Position numbers and translations under genes: made by a program. A DNA stretch of 64,000 nucleotides from Allacma fusca. Its lineage: Eukaryota; Arthropoda; Collembola; Symphypleona; Sminthuridae. Shown here piece after piece: positions 1 through 10,740 of the stretch (position 1 is its first letter; the number at the start of each line of letters is the position of its first letter). The stretch spans positions 64,903,001-64,967,000 of the forward strand of contig OX359247.1 in the NCBI GenBank assembly GCA_947179485.1, written 5' to 3'. A model generated the notes under the pieces. It was not told the origin of the DNA, searched no databases, and worked only from the letters and a program-made list of their open reading frames with translations.

Positions 1-299
1 CGATATTTGCATTCTCCTTTGTTTATTTTTTTCTTAGAACGTGGAACTTTCTTAAACATTAATGTGATCCTCCCGCCCAAGATTTGTAGACTATATCTTC
101 ATTGCAGGATAACTTTTAGAAATGATACGATTACCAAAAGACAGGTTATTCAATGTAGTTGTGCCTTTTCGTACTTACATACTTCGATTATAAGCTGCGG
201 CTAGGTTTTGTATTTAATTAAAATCTATAAAAAAACTTATTACTTTATAATTACTTATACTACTTTTTATACTACTTTATATTACTTTATAAAAAACTC
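1..299. other. A+T-rich flank, nothing firm
   Basis: Very A+T-rich DNA before the LINE coding region. It may be 5' sequence of that element, but I see no recognisable protein, terminal repeat or RNA. A 65-codon open stretch here has no family signature. Confidence 0.4.
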
Positions 300-3050
300 T
301 TGTTTGTAACCAAAGGCTTGATTTTATTGCCCTTAACGAAACTTTCTTTAATGATGACACAAACGTTGGTATTTATAATATTCCCGGTCACTAAAAATCG
401 TAGCCACAAGAAGGGAGGTGGCTTACTATTTTACCTACATAACCGACTTAATGTTGATGTTTTTAATTCGGATGTGGAACTTCTAGTCTGTAAAGTTGGC
501 CTAACAGAATTTCAGTCTTTAGTTGTGATACTAATTTATAGACCTCCAAAAAGTTCTATTGCGAATTTTTTATTATTTATTGACGGTTTGCTACAATATA
601 CACGTAAATATAAACAAAAATGTATAATTATTGGTGATGTAAACATTGACTTGTCTAGTATGTCAGGTGATACTATTAAGCTATTAACTTGTCTACGTAT
701 GTATGAATATAAGCAAACAGTGAATGTTCAAACCAGAAGGGTATTTGGCAAGCGACATTCTAGTTCGCTAATTGATCATTTGTGTATCCCTATAAATTTG
801 ACAATTGAATGGAACTGCAATGTCACTGGTCTGTCTGACAACGATTCTATTGCATTTAAATATAGTTTTAAAAAACCAGCTGCACATAGTGGCAAAGAAG
901 TATTGTCACGAATGTTTGACGGTATGGATTGGGAGAATTTTAACACAGAATTATGCCAAATTAATTGGGACTTCCTTGATAGCTCTAAGTACAATGTTGA
1001 TTTTGTTTATAATGTGATAAGTACGACGGTACAAGTATTACTTGACCAGTATGCTCCAATTCGTAGAAAACGTGTCAAGAACTCAACTCAATCTTGGGTT
1101 AACTCTAACATACGCAGTCTCATTCTAATGAGAGATACATGTAAACAGCAGGCAGGCTTAGAAAGGTCATCTACATTGTGGACTAAGTATAAGTATTACC
1201 GTGCCAGAGTAAAACATGAAATCTATGAAGCTAAAAGAGTGTATTTTAATAATGAACTGTACCTAAACAACACGAGCCAGGGCATTTGGAAGGTGACTGA
1301 TAAGCTTCGTGGTAAAGATAGTAACCCTGGGATGCAAATTGACGCACTGAATGTTAATAATAATATTGTAAGTAACTTTAAAGGAATATGTGATAGCCTA
1401 GCCGACTCATTTATAGTTCAGTGCAATTATACGGATGAGGATATACATTCCTTCAAAACGACGCTTCCAGTGGTACATGAGTGCTTGCCTATAACTGGTA
1501 AAGAGATATGGACCGCTGTCCATAAGCTTAAGTGCAAGTCAAATTCAAATCAGCGAATCAATCGCAAGTTATTTTGTAAGGCTTCGCTTGTGACTCCAGT
1601 ATTGCTTCTCTTTAACCTGATGCTTACAACGAGTACCATACCAATGCAGTTCAAGTCCGCTATAATTACTCCAATATACAAGGGAAAAGGAGATAAAACT
1701 TGCCCTGACTCTTATCACCCCATTTACTGCCTTCCTTTCTTGAACAAGATGTTTGAGAAAATAATATACAGCCGTCTAGAATACGAGTGTAGGGATAGCC
1801 TGGATGAGCACCAACATGGTTTTCGTCGTGGACGCTCCTGCTTTACAGCCATATTCTGCTTCGTGCATAAGTTATGCTCATACCTGGGTATACCTTCAGT
1901 GAAAGTGCTTGCTGTTTTTATAGATTTGAAAAAAGAATTGAACTCAGTGTCAAGACTTATGTTACTTGAGAAAATCAAACGGAATTTCAAATACAATCCG
2001 ATGCTGTTGAAAGTGCTCTCTGACTATCTTTATAATCGTACATTTAGAATTTATGTTAATAATAATCTCTCATCGGAATACTCTGACTTGAATGGAGTCC
2101 CTCAGGGGTCCATTCTAGGACCGTTCTTGTTCATTATTTTCCTGAGTGACATTGTTAGCCTTCTGTCTATTGATTACATTGCGTATGCAGATGATCTTGT
2201 GTTATTTATCTCAGATATATGTTTGACTAGTATGTTTGAAAAAATGCAACTGTGGCTTGACAAGCTCCAAATGTGGATGCAGAGTAACTCTCTAGTTATA
2301 AGTACGCAAAAAACTAAATATGTAATTTTCAACAAGTCAGTAAAATCTGTGGAAACTAGCTGTAATCTGCTAATTAACAACAAACCAATAGAGAGAATGT
2401 GGTCTTTCAAATACCTGGGAGTTATAATTGATGACAAGTTAAGCTTTAAGGAACATTGTAACCATGTACTTAAAAAGGCTACGAAGTCAATGGGTGCCAT
2501 TACTAGAGTACGTAGGTACCTAAACTTGAATACTCGATGTATGCTTATTAATGCATTTGTTCTGTCCCATATCGACTATTGCCTCCTTGTTTGGTGTAAT
2601 ACGTGCAAGTCTAGCTTAGACCTACTTCAAGCCAAAATAGATAGATTTTTGCTAACAATGTACTCCGTCAAAGGGAGACTTAAAGGCTGGCTTCCCCTTG
2701 ATACATTATATGAAACCTTTAATGTTCTCACTATTCATGAACGTATTGTCTTTCTAAGTAATAAGTTTACTTTTTCTCTTATACACTATGGACATAGGGT
2801 AAGCTACCTAAATATCATTCTTCTAGCCAAGCTAAATCCAACAAGGCTGAGATCTGCAAATTTTATAACCCTATACCATCCTCTAAATAAAATTTGCATT
2901 GTGCAAACAAATGTGATGTACAGTTGTGTATCCTTATGGAATAATCTACCCAGTGAACTCAGGCTTCACAAATGTCTGTCCAGCGTATTCCAGAAAATGT
3001 TATTAAAATACATTCTTGTAAAGCGTAATTCAAATAACATATATTCTTGA
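300..3050 (+). CDS. LINE endonuclease / reverse transcriptase polyprotein
   Basis: This is a 916-codon open frame. The endonuclease part shows IYRPP near residue 79 and GDVNID near residue 112. The reverse transcriptase shows HGFRRGRSC, then GVPQGSILGP near residue 599 and the catalytic box YADD at residue 629. The C-terminal part has the WNNLP motif common in LINE proteins. The endonuclease start, including LNETFF (about 319-357), reads in a different frame, so a small indel near 390-400 separates it from the rest and the first 30 or so residues of the long frame are not native. The frame is otherwise open, so decay is slight. Its role is target-primed reverse transcription of its own mRNA. 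Activity is doubtful because of the frameshift. Confidence 0.85.
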   Translation: MFVTKGLILLPLTKLSLMMTQTLVFIIFPVTKNRSHKKGGGLLFYLHNRLNVDVFNSDVELLVCKVGLTEFQSLVVILIYRPPKSSIANFLLFIDGLLQYTRKYKQKCIIIGDVNIDLSSMSGDTIKLLTCLRMYEYKQTVNVQTRRVFGKRHSSSLIDHLCIPINLTIEWNCNVTGLSDNDSIAFKYSFKKPAAHSGKEVLSRMFDGMDWENFNTELCQINWDFLDSSKYNVDFVYNVISTTVQVLLDQYAPIRRKRVKNSTQSWVNSNIRSLILMRDTCKQQAGLERSSTLWTKYKYYRARVKHEIYEAKRVYFNNELYLNNTSQGIWKVTDKLRGKDSNPGMQIDALNVNNNIVSNFKGICDSLADSFIVQCNYTDEDIHSFKTTLPVVHECLPITGKEIWTAVHKLKCKSNSNQRINRKLFCKASLVTPVLLLFNLMLTTSTIPMQFKSAIITPIYKGKGDKTCPDSYHPIYCLPFLNKMFEKIIYSRLEYECRDSLDEHQHGFRRGRSCFTAIFCFVHKLCSYLGIPSVKVLAVFIDLKKELNSVSRLMLLEKIKRNFKYNPMLLKVLSDYLYNRTFRIYVNNNLSSEYSDLNGVPQGSILGPFLFIIFLSDIVSLLSIDYIAYADDLVLFISDICLTSMFEKMQLWLDKLQMWMQSNSLVISTQKTKYVIFNKSVKSVETSCNLLINNKPIERMWSFKYLGVIIDDKLSFKEHCNHVLKKATKSMGAITRVRRYLNLNTRCMLINAFVLSHIDYCLLVWCNTCKSSLDLLQAKIDRFLLTMYSVKGRLKGWLPLDTLYETFNVLTIHERIVFLSNKFTFSLIHYGHRVSYLNIILLAKLNPTRLRSANFITLYHPLNKICIVQTNVMYSCVSLWNNLPSELRLHKCLSSVFQKMLLKYILVKRNSNNIYS

Positions 3051-3200
3051 CCAGAATACTCCTATAAATTGTAATCTGACCCGGTACCCCATATAACTAT
3101 TGTTTACTTTACTTCATGTATTTTGTAGTGTCTGGAATGAAAACCAATAATTGTATTGATCTCTTTGACACTGAAATAAAGACTAATAATAATAATATTA
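300..3200 (+). mobile_element. Non-LTR retrotransposon (LINE), copy 1
   Basis: The element encodes an apurinic-type endonuclease followed by reverse transcriptase and ends in an A-rich tail with a TAA/AAT microsatellite (about 3175-3200), as many LINE tails do. There are no LTRs. The 5' end is not defined and may lie before the window. Motif style suggests the Jockey/CR1 group, but I cannot fix the clade. A second, damaged copy of the same family lies at 39.0-42.3 kb. Confidence 0.85.
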
Positions 3201-3239
3201 AATTTAAAAACTTAATTTTTTATTAAAAATAAATTTATA

Positions 3240-3345
3240 AGAAAGTCTTAATTAAGCCCTGAAGATGAACACTGTTTGAGTTCGAAAGCTTCTAGGCAAT
3301 ATCCACGTATTCCAATTATTTCAACATGGTTGATATTATCTATAA
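3240..3345 (+). other. Penelope-type 3' tail fragment with hammerhead-like core
   Basis: CTGAAGA (3259-3265), a T, GAAC, a 9-nt loop, GTTC and GAAA (3284-3287) match in layout the 3' tails of the two Penelope-like elements at 10.66 and 26.96 kb. The four-base stem differs in sequence but still pairs. No coding part of the element remains here. It directly follows the LINE tail. Confidence 0.45.
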
Positions 3346-4030
3346 AAAACGTTATTGCAAGTACATGCAATCGCAACATAGGGGACGAATAATAAACTAC
3401 GTAATACTTTGACACAATTCAACTTGAACTTGAACTATTAGTCAACGCAGGGGTCACCATAGGGTTGTTCATTAATGACGTACAAGTTCCACCAAGGCGT
3501 CATGTGAAGTACCGTTACGAGGTTTACGTAGTGACGTTGTTCATGTAACTTTACTAGTTACGTATTTAATATCTCACTGTAAATACCTTTCAAATTATTA
3601 TCCCCTTGTTAACTATTAACTTTTGAAATTATTGCACGTGCGCAAGCTTCATTTTCCGGCACCTGTAAACATAGTATTGCACGCATTTTTGTGCTCTGAA
3701 ATGGCATTATTTTTTGTTACTATAACTTAAGCTTGTACAAATGAACCTAAAAGAAAATAAACCTTGTATTTTAAAGCATTATCTTGCATAATTGAAAGAA
3801 AGAAATGACCAGCTATGCTTACACATAGCATGCACATAAGGATGAAAACCATCACTACTACTACAATAAAACTTAGTAAGAACGATAATAATTCCATTTT
3901 GAATATGCTGAATTTGAATTGTAGATAATTTATTGAGGATGTAAAATCATCTTGCACTACACAAAAATGCACAATAATCGTACATCCTTACTAAAAGCTT
4001 CATCGTAGTAATATGTAATAGTAGTATTAG
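3346..4030. other. Non-coding stretch
   Basis: I see no gene or repeat boundary here. A minus-strand open stretch (3727-3972) would give a strongly hydrophobic peptide, but it lies in A+T-rich DNA and nothing else supports it. Confidence 0.4.
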
Positions 4031-4744
4031 TACAGTCAACTCTCCTTATAGCGTCTTTTCCTATAAAGTCATCCTGGGTTGCTCCCAACCTACATTATAA
4101 GATAATTTTTACCTTTATAACGTCACTCGTTATAACGTCAATTCCTTTATAAAGTAGTTTTGTTCTAGCCGTAAGGTGAAAAACGTACCCCTATAACGTC
4201 ATGTTGACATTACAAAGCGTCAAACCTAGCTAAATATTTACTGTTGTTGTCATTTTAAATTTTTTCACTATAATTGCATTGGCTTATTATAAAGCGACGT
4301 TATAAAAGACTGGAAGGAACGTATTATTGTAAATATATGTGCCAGCGTGATTAACGACATTGACTGAGTCCCATCCAGCAAAATCAACGTTTCCAAGCTT
4401 TTGGATTTATTTTCTCATCTAGTAAAGAACTGATATTCATAGTTGTAACATAATTACATTTTTCACTGTTTGAAAACTTTTGTAAATGATCTGACAACTC
4501 TTATTGACATTCATAAAATACTTTATTCAATCCTGACCTTTGTTGTTGACGGTGTTTGTGGCTTGACAAACTTTGAAAAATATTATTATTTATTAATTAA
4601 TATTAACTATTTTTATTCTCATTCTGCATAGACATATACATTATATATAGTATGTGCTATGTCTGCAATGAAACGAGACATGAGTCCAATTTAACTAAAA
4701 ACGAAAAATTTTGCAATTATGGCGTTATTTATTTTATGTGCCTC

Positions 4745-5870
4745 TAGTGGTCGGACCAATTCAATTCAGAATTGGAAATTTTCGATTCGATTCAATTCGA
4801 TTCAATTCGATTCAGTAGTATTTCGATTCGATTTGCAGCAAAGCCAAATCGAATGATTCGATTTCGGTATTGAACTGAATCGAATCATATCATGTGAATT
4901 GCAATTCAAACAATTCATCAAAACCGCTTCAGCTGCGCACGGGTACTTTTTTTCCGCATATTCAAAGTCCAAATACTACGTATACCCCAACGTTTGTTAT
5001 TTTAGCGTAGCTTTTACTATACCCTTTACAATATGTATACGACACTCCAATAACATAAGTAGTGGTCCCAATCTTTCAATTCAATTCAAAAAATTCGTTT
5101 TGATTCAATTCAACTTATGAATTAAATGAAATACAATGATTCGATTCAATTCACGATTCACAGGATTCAATTTGATTCATTTTTGTGTCCTGAATTGAAT
5201 CGAATGATGATTCAAATCATTCAGACAGTAAAAGGTGTTAAGGTTGACTGTAACATTAGGAAATTCGAGTTGCATATCCTGCTAATTAATTGTCCCATTA
5301 TGGCCTAAATTGGACCGTTAGTAAATGCTCTAATAATAATTAATAATAATTGATGTATTTAATGCAAAAAAAATATTATTTACGAAATAATTGATAATTC
5401 GGTTTCCAACAAAAATGTCTCTCAGAAACACGTGCGAGTTTTTTAATGTGATGCTTTACTAGCTGTATTTTTTAACGGGATATGCAAACAAATTCGTTGC
5501 ACGTGAATCATTTGAATCGCGATTCAAGGCATTTCGCGTGATTTCATTCATGAACTGAATTGAATGAAATGATTCAATTCATGTTTTGAATTGAATCAAA
5601 AAATGATGAATCAGAATTGAATTGAATTGAATCGAATCGAGTTTTTTTGATTCAGAATTGAAAGATCGGGACCACTAAACATAAGTAAAATTTTGTATTT
5701 TCCCACTTGAATCGTTCGATTTACAATTCAATTCGATTCACTGAGTGAATTGAATCGAATTGAATTGCTTTGGGGTAAATTGAATCGAAAATCGGTTTTT
5801 CGATTCAATTCAAGCTTCAAATTGAATCAAATTGAAAAATTCGAATCAAATTGAATCGATCCGACCACTA
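4745..5870. mobile_element. hAT-type MITE, family TAGTGGTCGG, outer copy
   Basis: The termini are TAGTGGTCGGACC and its near-complement, flanked by the 8-bp duplication TGTGCCTC (4737-4744 and 5871-5878). An 8-bp duplication is the mark of hAT transposition. Subterminal regions are packed with AATTCGATTC-type words. Without the inner insertion the element is 500 bp, close to the 495-bp copy at 37997-38491. Confidence 0.85.
5060..5677. mobile_element. hAT-type MITE, inner copy nested in its own family
   Basis: The termini are TAGTGGTCCC and GGGACCACTA, flanked by AACATAAG on both sides (5052-5059 and 5678-5685). The related copy at 37997-38491 has AACATAAG only once at the matching place, so it is an empty site. 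The length is 618 bp, with no coding. Confidence 0.85.
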
Positions 5871-5948
5871 TGTGCCTCTGTAACGTCGTTCCCTTATAAC
5901 GTCACTTCCTGGGAGATTTATTGATGTCGTTATAAAGAGAGTCGACTG

Positions 5949-6495
5949 CAGTAGTGTTGGTATGGTTTATGTACTTGCCATGTCGAAGCATAACGGTTCA
6001 TTGTTTCTTTCATTTAAGTAAAACAATTATCAGCAAAAATCTTAAAAGTATAATTGCTTTTCCGCCTTTAAAATTGACGAACAAGTTATGGTACAATATT
6101 AATTATTTTATAGTTCAAAAATATGCAGGAACCATGAAATTATTTGTTGAAAAGCAACGCGATCACACATTATTTAATGAAGAACTTTTTCTCACATGTT
6201 TTTGTAGTATCTGTTTTTCATTGCCTTTTTTATTATGGTTGTACATGTAAAACATCTATGTTGAACGTATCGGATGGAAGGAATGAAAACGGAATTATAA
6301 AACCATCATACTTTTGGACTTTAAGCTTGCGTAATGACATTGTTATTAAAGGAGACGGTTATTTCCATGTGTAAAACATCCATGTTGAACGTATCGGATG
6401 AAATGAAAACACAAAGAATGCATACCGATTTTATTTTTTAAATATAACATTTTGTAAATATATTTAGCTAGTAAAGGTCATGTGCTTCAAAGGGA
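5949..6495. repeat. Short direct duplication in non-coding DNA
   Basis: About 45 bp containing AACATCTATGTTGAACGTAT (near 6250) recurs near 6374 with few changes, roughly 124 bp apart. The rest of this stretch shows no gene. Confidence 0.5.
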
Positions 6496-6765
6496 CAGTT
6501 ACTTGAAGGGGTGATAGCCGTGAGTGTAGAAATTAAAATCTAAACGGCTTACGAATTCACCCCTGCCTTGGAGATTTATTCGTGTCTTGCAAATCACCGG
6601 TGTGTATGGAGGGTTCCCACTCTTTTGAAACGTCGTTCCGGGACAAAATAATTTTTGTTTAAATTTAATGTATGCATGATTCGTAATTGTATTTTTCAGT
6701 CTTTTTGGCATCTAATAACATTTCCTTGTTATCTGGTTTGTTCAAAAATGAAAAAAATCACAACA

Positions 6766-7835
6766 TTACAAGGTCATATTAATCCTGGCTTGAATCTCTG
6801 CCTTCACAAGTTCCGTTGACATTGCGTTTCTCTCGGCTGTCCAAACTTTCATTAGGTTGAAAACCCTTTCTACAAAGGCGTTGCTAACAGGAATTGACAG
6901 CACGAACGATACAAAATTGAATAGTTCAGGACATTGTTCTTTCTTAAGAAACTCAACCCACTTTGCACCGACCGATCTAATCACAACCAAAAACTTAACT
7001 TTGACAAAGTAAGCAAAATTAATCATTTAATTTAATACCTGCTGAGATTTAGTAAAAAAGCCATGTATACTGAGAATTATTTTGATTTCAAATTTAGTAT
7101 TTCCATTTTCAAAAAAATTTTATTGTCACTGGAATCAAAATGTCTGCGTACGCAGGTACCTAGTGCTGTCAAAAAAGTCAAAGCTTCCTGTTTAAAGCTC
7201 CTCTGTTGTTCCGGGGGAATCTTTTAGAATTGCATTAGCGCTACTTCCGTAAAATGTATCGTTGTATCGGTTTACACAACTTTCCAGAAGAGATTTCATA
7301 ATAGCATAAACTTCCGTAGTACTGTTATAGGAAGGATTTGTATGCGCTTTTAGAACGATTCAAACAATTGTAATAATTAATATTTAGATATGCTAAATAT
7401 GTCTTACCTTTATTAAAAGCATCTGAGGAACCGCCAAAATAGGGAGAAGAATTTAAATTATTTACTAACATTTGCTGAGCTGCAGGTTCCAGAACTTTTT
7501 AACAATTGCTGTTAGTTTAGTGCTCCCTTATCTAAATTTTAAAGACTACATAAATCTGAGAAAACAACAGGAATTAGTCGGTGCGGCAATCCAAACTATT
7601 GTAACTGTGACTGTGCTGAACATGAAATACATTACATTAATAACTTGCAAATCTTCACCAGTTTTTTCGGTTTAAAAAAAAGGTCAAGTTTTTAGTTTAA
7701 GCAGCTCCTTTCACTAGGCTTTTTGTTTGGAAGTTTCCATGTGAGATATAACACTAAAATCCTTCAACTTCACAGAGAAAGTCGTTTTACACACTAAACA
7801 CTTGGCAATATGCTCATCTTTGCCAGTTCGGTGTA
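6766..7835 (-). pseudogene. hAT transposase relic
   Basis: Reading the minus strand, a C2-type finger remnant with CLVC (about 7738-7835) comes first, then broken middle parts, then the C-terminal hAT dimerisation segment with VLSIPVSNAFVERVFNLMK (about 6766-6960). The order fits one decayed hAT transposase. Frames are interrupted between the pieces and the catalytic aspartates are not recognisable. No target duplication was found, so the ends are approximate. Confidence 0.7.
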
Positions 7836-8105
7836 AACAACTTTTGGTTGTCATCCTCTTCCCATTTAGAATGGTAAAACGTATACCTTTTTAATGATTT
7901 CCTTGGTGGAATTTTATTAAAAATAAAAAGATTGTGAACTGTTCAAAATTGCATTATCTAATTGTTAATTAATTTTGAATGAACTTTGTGATTACTCAAT
8001 AACACATCAAGTCAAAAGACTTACATGAATTACCTTCACATCCACTTCTTTCACGAGAACTAAAACTTGCCATGACAATCAAGGAAGCCCGGAAAACCCA
8101 ATTTA

Positions 8106-9303
8106 AAGGGGTGGCCCGTTCTATTTTTAACACTTTAAGCTTTACTTTATCCTTGTTTTTATGCAAATCAGTGGAATTGAGCAAATCAAATCAAAGGCGG
8201 AATTTCTTGGCTTTTGAATGAGCTACTGATCGTTCCAATTGTCAACACCAAACCCAAGTTATTCACTCCGGAGGTTGAGGGCCGGGTTTTCGGGTTTTCC
8301 ACGGCAGGATTGCGCTCCCGGGTGATAAATACAAAGCTGAAAGCCAAGGTAGCGGGTATTTATTGTGTCTCAGTGACCAACATAATTAAAAATCGTGGTT
8401 TGAGGCGTAAACGTAAGGCATAAGGATTCCCATTGCGGAAGAAACAATTCCAACCGAGGTGAATTCGGCAATTATACGGAAGGTCAAATTTGTGACCTTT
8501 AATGAGGACCCCCCCTCACAAATAGATATGGCCAGCCGAGCAAAAGTCTCGAGGACCACTGTGCAGTGCATTATTAAAAGTTTGAGGAAGGAAGTCCGCC
8601 GAGTACATAAGCTGACTCCACGACTTATGAAGAACCGGAAGTGAACTTGCCGGAAGCTGTATCAGGGTTATCTCTGCGGTCAAAGTCGGAGTTTGTTGTT
8701 TAATTGGACGAGGCAATATCAGATATACGAAATTAGAGGGGCAAGAGGAAGATCTGCTACGTAGAGCGTCGAAGAAAAATTCCAGAAGAATGGTTAGTGG
8801 ATGAAGACAACTTGGTGAAGACCTTCATGGTGGTACGGGCATCTAGTGGAAGGGGGACTCCCCGGTTAACAAAGGTCCCCAAAAAAACTAAGGTTGACGG
8901 TCAATATGATATTGACGGTTTTGAAGACCCTGGTTGAGACTCATCTCCCGCATCTCTACGGCAATGACCTCTCAAAGGTCACCATTCACCGTGAGGCAGC
9001 CACCTCAAATACTGCCCGGAAGATGCAAGCCCTTTGGGCTTCTTCGGGTTTAGACAGTTAAAAAAACGTTTCTACCGACTGGGAACCATAACCGAAATTG
9101 GTACTTGGAAAGTGCTTAAACAGTATTGGAGGGATGTGGACCATCCCCCGGTCAACAGGGTGCACTATTCTTGGAAATCGCGGCTGAGGATTGTAGCCAA
9201 GAAAAGTGGCAAGAACAACAAGCACATTAAAAATATCCATCACAAGTGCAAAGTTTGAAATTTTGACAAATAAAAGGGTTAAAAATAGAACGGGCCACCC
9301 CTG
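8106..9303 (+). mobile_element. Tc1/mariner element with matching ends
   Basis: The inverted termini share AGGGGTGGCCCGTTCTATTT, flanked by TA at 8104-8105 and 9304-9305. The 1,198-bp length fits a one-gene Tc1/mariner element. The first base of the left end (A) differs from the right-end complement (C). Confidence 0.85.
8460..9258 (+). pseudogene. Tc1/mariner transposase, degenerate
   Basis: An N-terminal helix-turn-helix segment (PPSQIDMASRAKVSRTTVQ, about 8508-8565) is followed in other frames by VTIHREAATSNTARKMQAL (about 8980-9035). The C-terminal block GFFGFRQLKKRFYR (from about 9037) continues with a WKVLKQYWRDV-like stretch, as in IS630/Tc1-type transposases. At least two frameshifts and several stops separate these blocks, so the gene is dead. 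It sits between the inverted repeats in the expected orientation. Confidence 0.75.
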
Positions 9304-9446
9304 TATTATAGTATGCCCAAAATTCGTTACAATGCAATTAAAAATAGTTTATTACAAATAAATTATATTATAAATAAATTATACTCTAGCTGATATATAT
9401 TTACAATCCCTTGAAGAAAACATAATCAAGAATCATCCACAAATAC

Positions 9447-9784
9447 ACTTTTGGGTAAGATATGTAGACGATGTTCTGGCCATTGTAAATAAAAATAAAG
9501 TGGAAAACATTTTATGCAAGATCAATCAATTCCATCCAAAAATCCAGTTTACAGTCGAAGTGGAAAGTAATGAGCAAATACCTTTCTTAGATGTTTCAAT
9601 ACACTGGCAAGAAGATGACACAATTAAGTGTATCAATCATGTCATCATCATCAGTCAAATAAGATCTCCGTTATTGACATTTTACTATTCAAAGCTTTTT
9701 CCGTATGTCCTAAAGACTACTTACAAGATGAAATCATGCATGTTGAAACAATCTTGCAGCGAAATGGATACCCATCTAGTCTAA
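9447..9784 (+). pseudogene. Penelope-like reverse transcriptase, 3' part
   Basis: FWVRYVDDVLAIVNK carries the YVDD catalytic box. It is followed by FHPKIQFTVEVE and IPFLDVSIH, the conserved Penelope segment after the active site. The palm and fingers upstream are missing, and the frame breaks near 9784. Linker coding resumes around 9804-9986 (IIPDSQL-like, acidic). Confidence 0.8.
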
Positions 9785-10152
9785 TTTCAAACGATTAAAT
9801 AGAATGTGTATAAAATTTAAAGCATTCAGCCAACAAAATTTGTCCAACCTTATAAATCAGAATAATTTATCCACAAGGATTGAACAGCCTCCTATCATTA
9901 CCGACTCTCAACTTGATATTCGGATAGAAAGAACAGAAGAAGAACCCGAAGAAGGTATCAAATGGGTCCATTCCATTTCTGGGTAATTTATCCAATAGAA
10001 TTAGCGGACTACTAACAATAAGAAGAAAATTTCAATGGAAAATAACATTCCTACCTGGTAAGAAAATCAAAATTAAAAATAGAATTAGCAGACTACTAAG
10101 AAGAAAATTTTAATGGAAAATAACATTCCTACCTGGTAAGAAAATCAAAAGT

Positions 10153-10533
10153 ATGCTAAACCGAATCAAGGACAAAGAAGAAACTGAAAATCACCTAATA
10201 TATAAGATTCCATGTAATTCATGTGATAAAATTTATTACGGTGAAACTTATCGTCCTTTACACATACGACTGAAAGAACATATGAACCATGTTCGGTTGA
10301 AGAACCGTAAGAAATCAGCAGTTGCTCGACATATTTACAACAATAGAAATCATTCCATCGATTGGGATAACGCCAAGTCAATTATAAAAGAACCAAATCA
10401 ATTTTTGAGGAAAATTAAGGAGGGTCTAATAATCCAGCAATGCGACAGAAAATTGATGAACGTCAATGATGGTGTTTTATTAGATGTTGCATGGAAGCCA
10501 TTAATTCAGAAAATTCGAACTGCTAGTTTTTGA
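10153..10533 (+). CDS. GIY-YIG endonuclease domain of Penelope-like element
   Basis: The 126-codon frame contains [20 protein letters not shown], then HIRLKEH and an H-x-IDWD-like end. IPC-x2-C with YYGET and RLKEH is the GIY-YIG form fused to Penelope reverse transcriptases, where it nicks target DNA. The frame is open to its stop, but the upstream linker is damaged, so this is a surviving domain rather than a functional protein. Confidence 0.85.
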   Translation: MLNRIKDKEETENHLIYKIPCNSCDKIYYGETYRPLHIRLKEHMNHVRLKNRKKSAVARHIYNNRNHSIDWDNAKSIIKEPNQFLRKIKEGLIIQQCDRKLMNVNDGVLLDVAWKPLIQKIRTASF

Positions 10534-10664
10534 AAAAAATAGCAATCGCCAAACATTCTTTTTTTAAAATTATATATATTTTTTCCATTGTGTGAATTTA
10601 TCTGTCACTTGCTTTTTACGAAGATGCTTTTTCACTCATTCGCAAAAATTAAAATTTTTAGTGC

Positions 10665-10700
10665 CTGAGGATGACAGTCTGTTAGATGTCGAAAGCTTGC
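10665..10700 (+). ncRNA. Hammerhead-like core in Penelope 3' tail
   Basis: CTGAGGA (10665-10671), T, GACA (10673-10676), a 10-nt loop, TGTC (10687-10690) and GAAA (10691-10694) follow the hammerhead order CUGANGA / stem II / GAAA. An extra unpaired T beside the stem departs from the canonical core. Hammerhead motifs are known in Penelope-like elements. Stem I was not found. Confidence 0.35.
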
Positions 10701-10740
10701 ATATAATTTAGCTTGTTTAATAAAGATTAGCCACGTAAAC

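Larger units (their letters stand above)
4033..5948. mobile_element. TA-flanked DNA transposon (MITE), split by nested insertions
   Basis: The terminal inverted repeats begin CAGTCAACTCTCCTTATA and end GAGAGTCGACTG. The left target duplication is TA; the right one reads CA. Inner segments repeat 'ttataacgtca'-like words. The copy at 56939-57738 is uninterrupted and 800 bp long. No transposase is present. Repeat style and TA target suggest the Tc1/mariner/pogo superfamily. The extra length here comes from the insertion at 4745-5870. Confidence 0.8.
9390..10740 (+). mobile_element. Penelope-like retroelement, 5'-truncated
   Basis: A reverse-transcriptase fragment (from about 9447) is followed by a linker holding an approximately 97-bp duplication (10000-10150), a GIY-YIG endonuclease and a tail ending near 10740. 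Reverse transcriptase plus GIY-YIG nuclease is the hallmark of Penelope-like elements. A shorter relative lies at 26590-27020. Confidence 0.85.

Noticed and set aside
3727-3972. Small hydrophobic membrane peptide on the minus strand
   Set aside because: A+T-rich DNA often yields Ile/Val/Phe/Met-rich frames; no conservation, splice or promoter support is visible.
4899-5308. Short frames at 4899-5120 and 5126-5308, and the similar one at 38157-38378
   Set aside because: They are readings of the TAGTGGTCGG MITE repeats, on opposite strands in the two copies.
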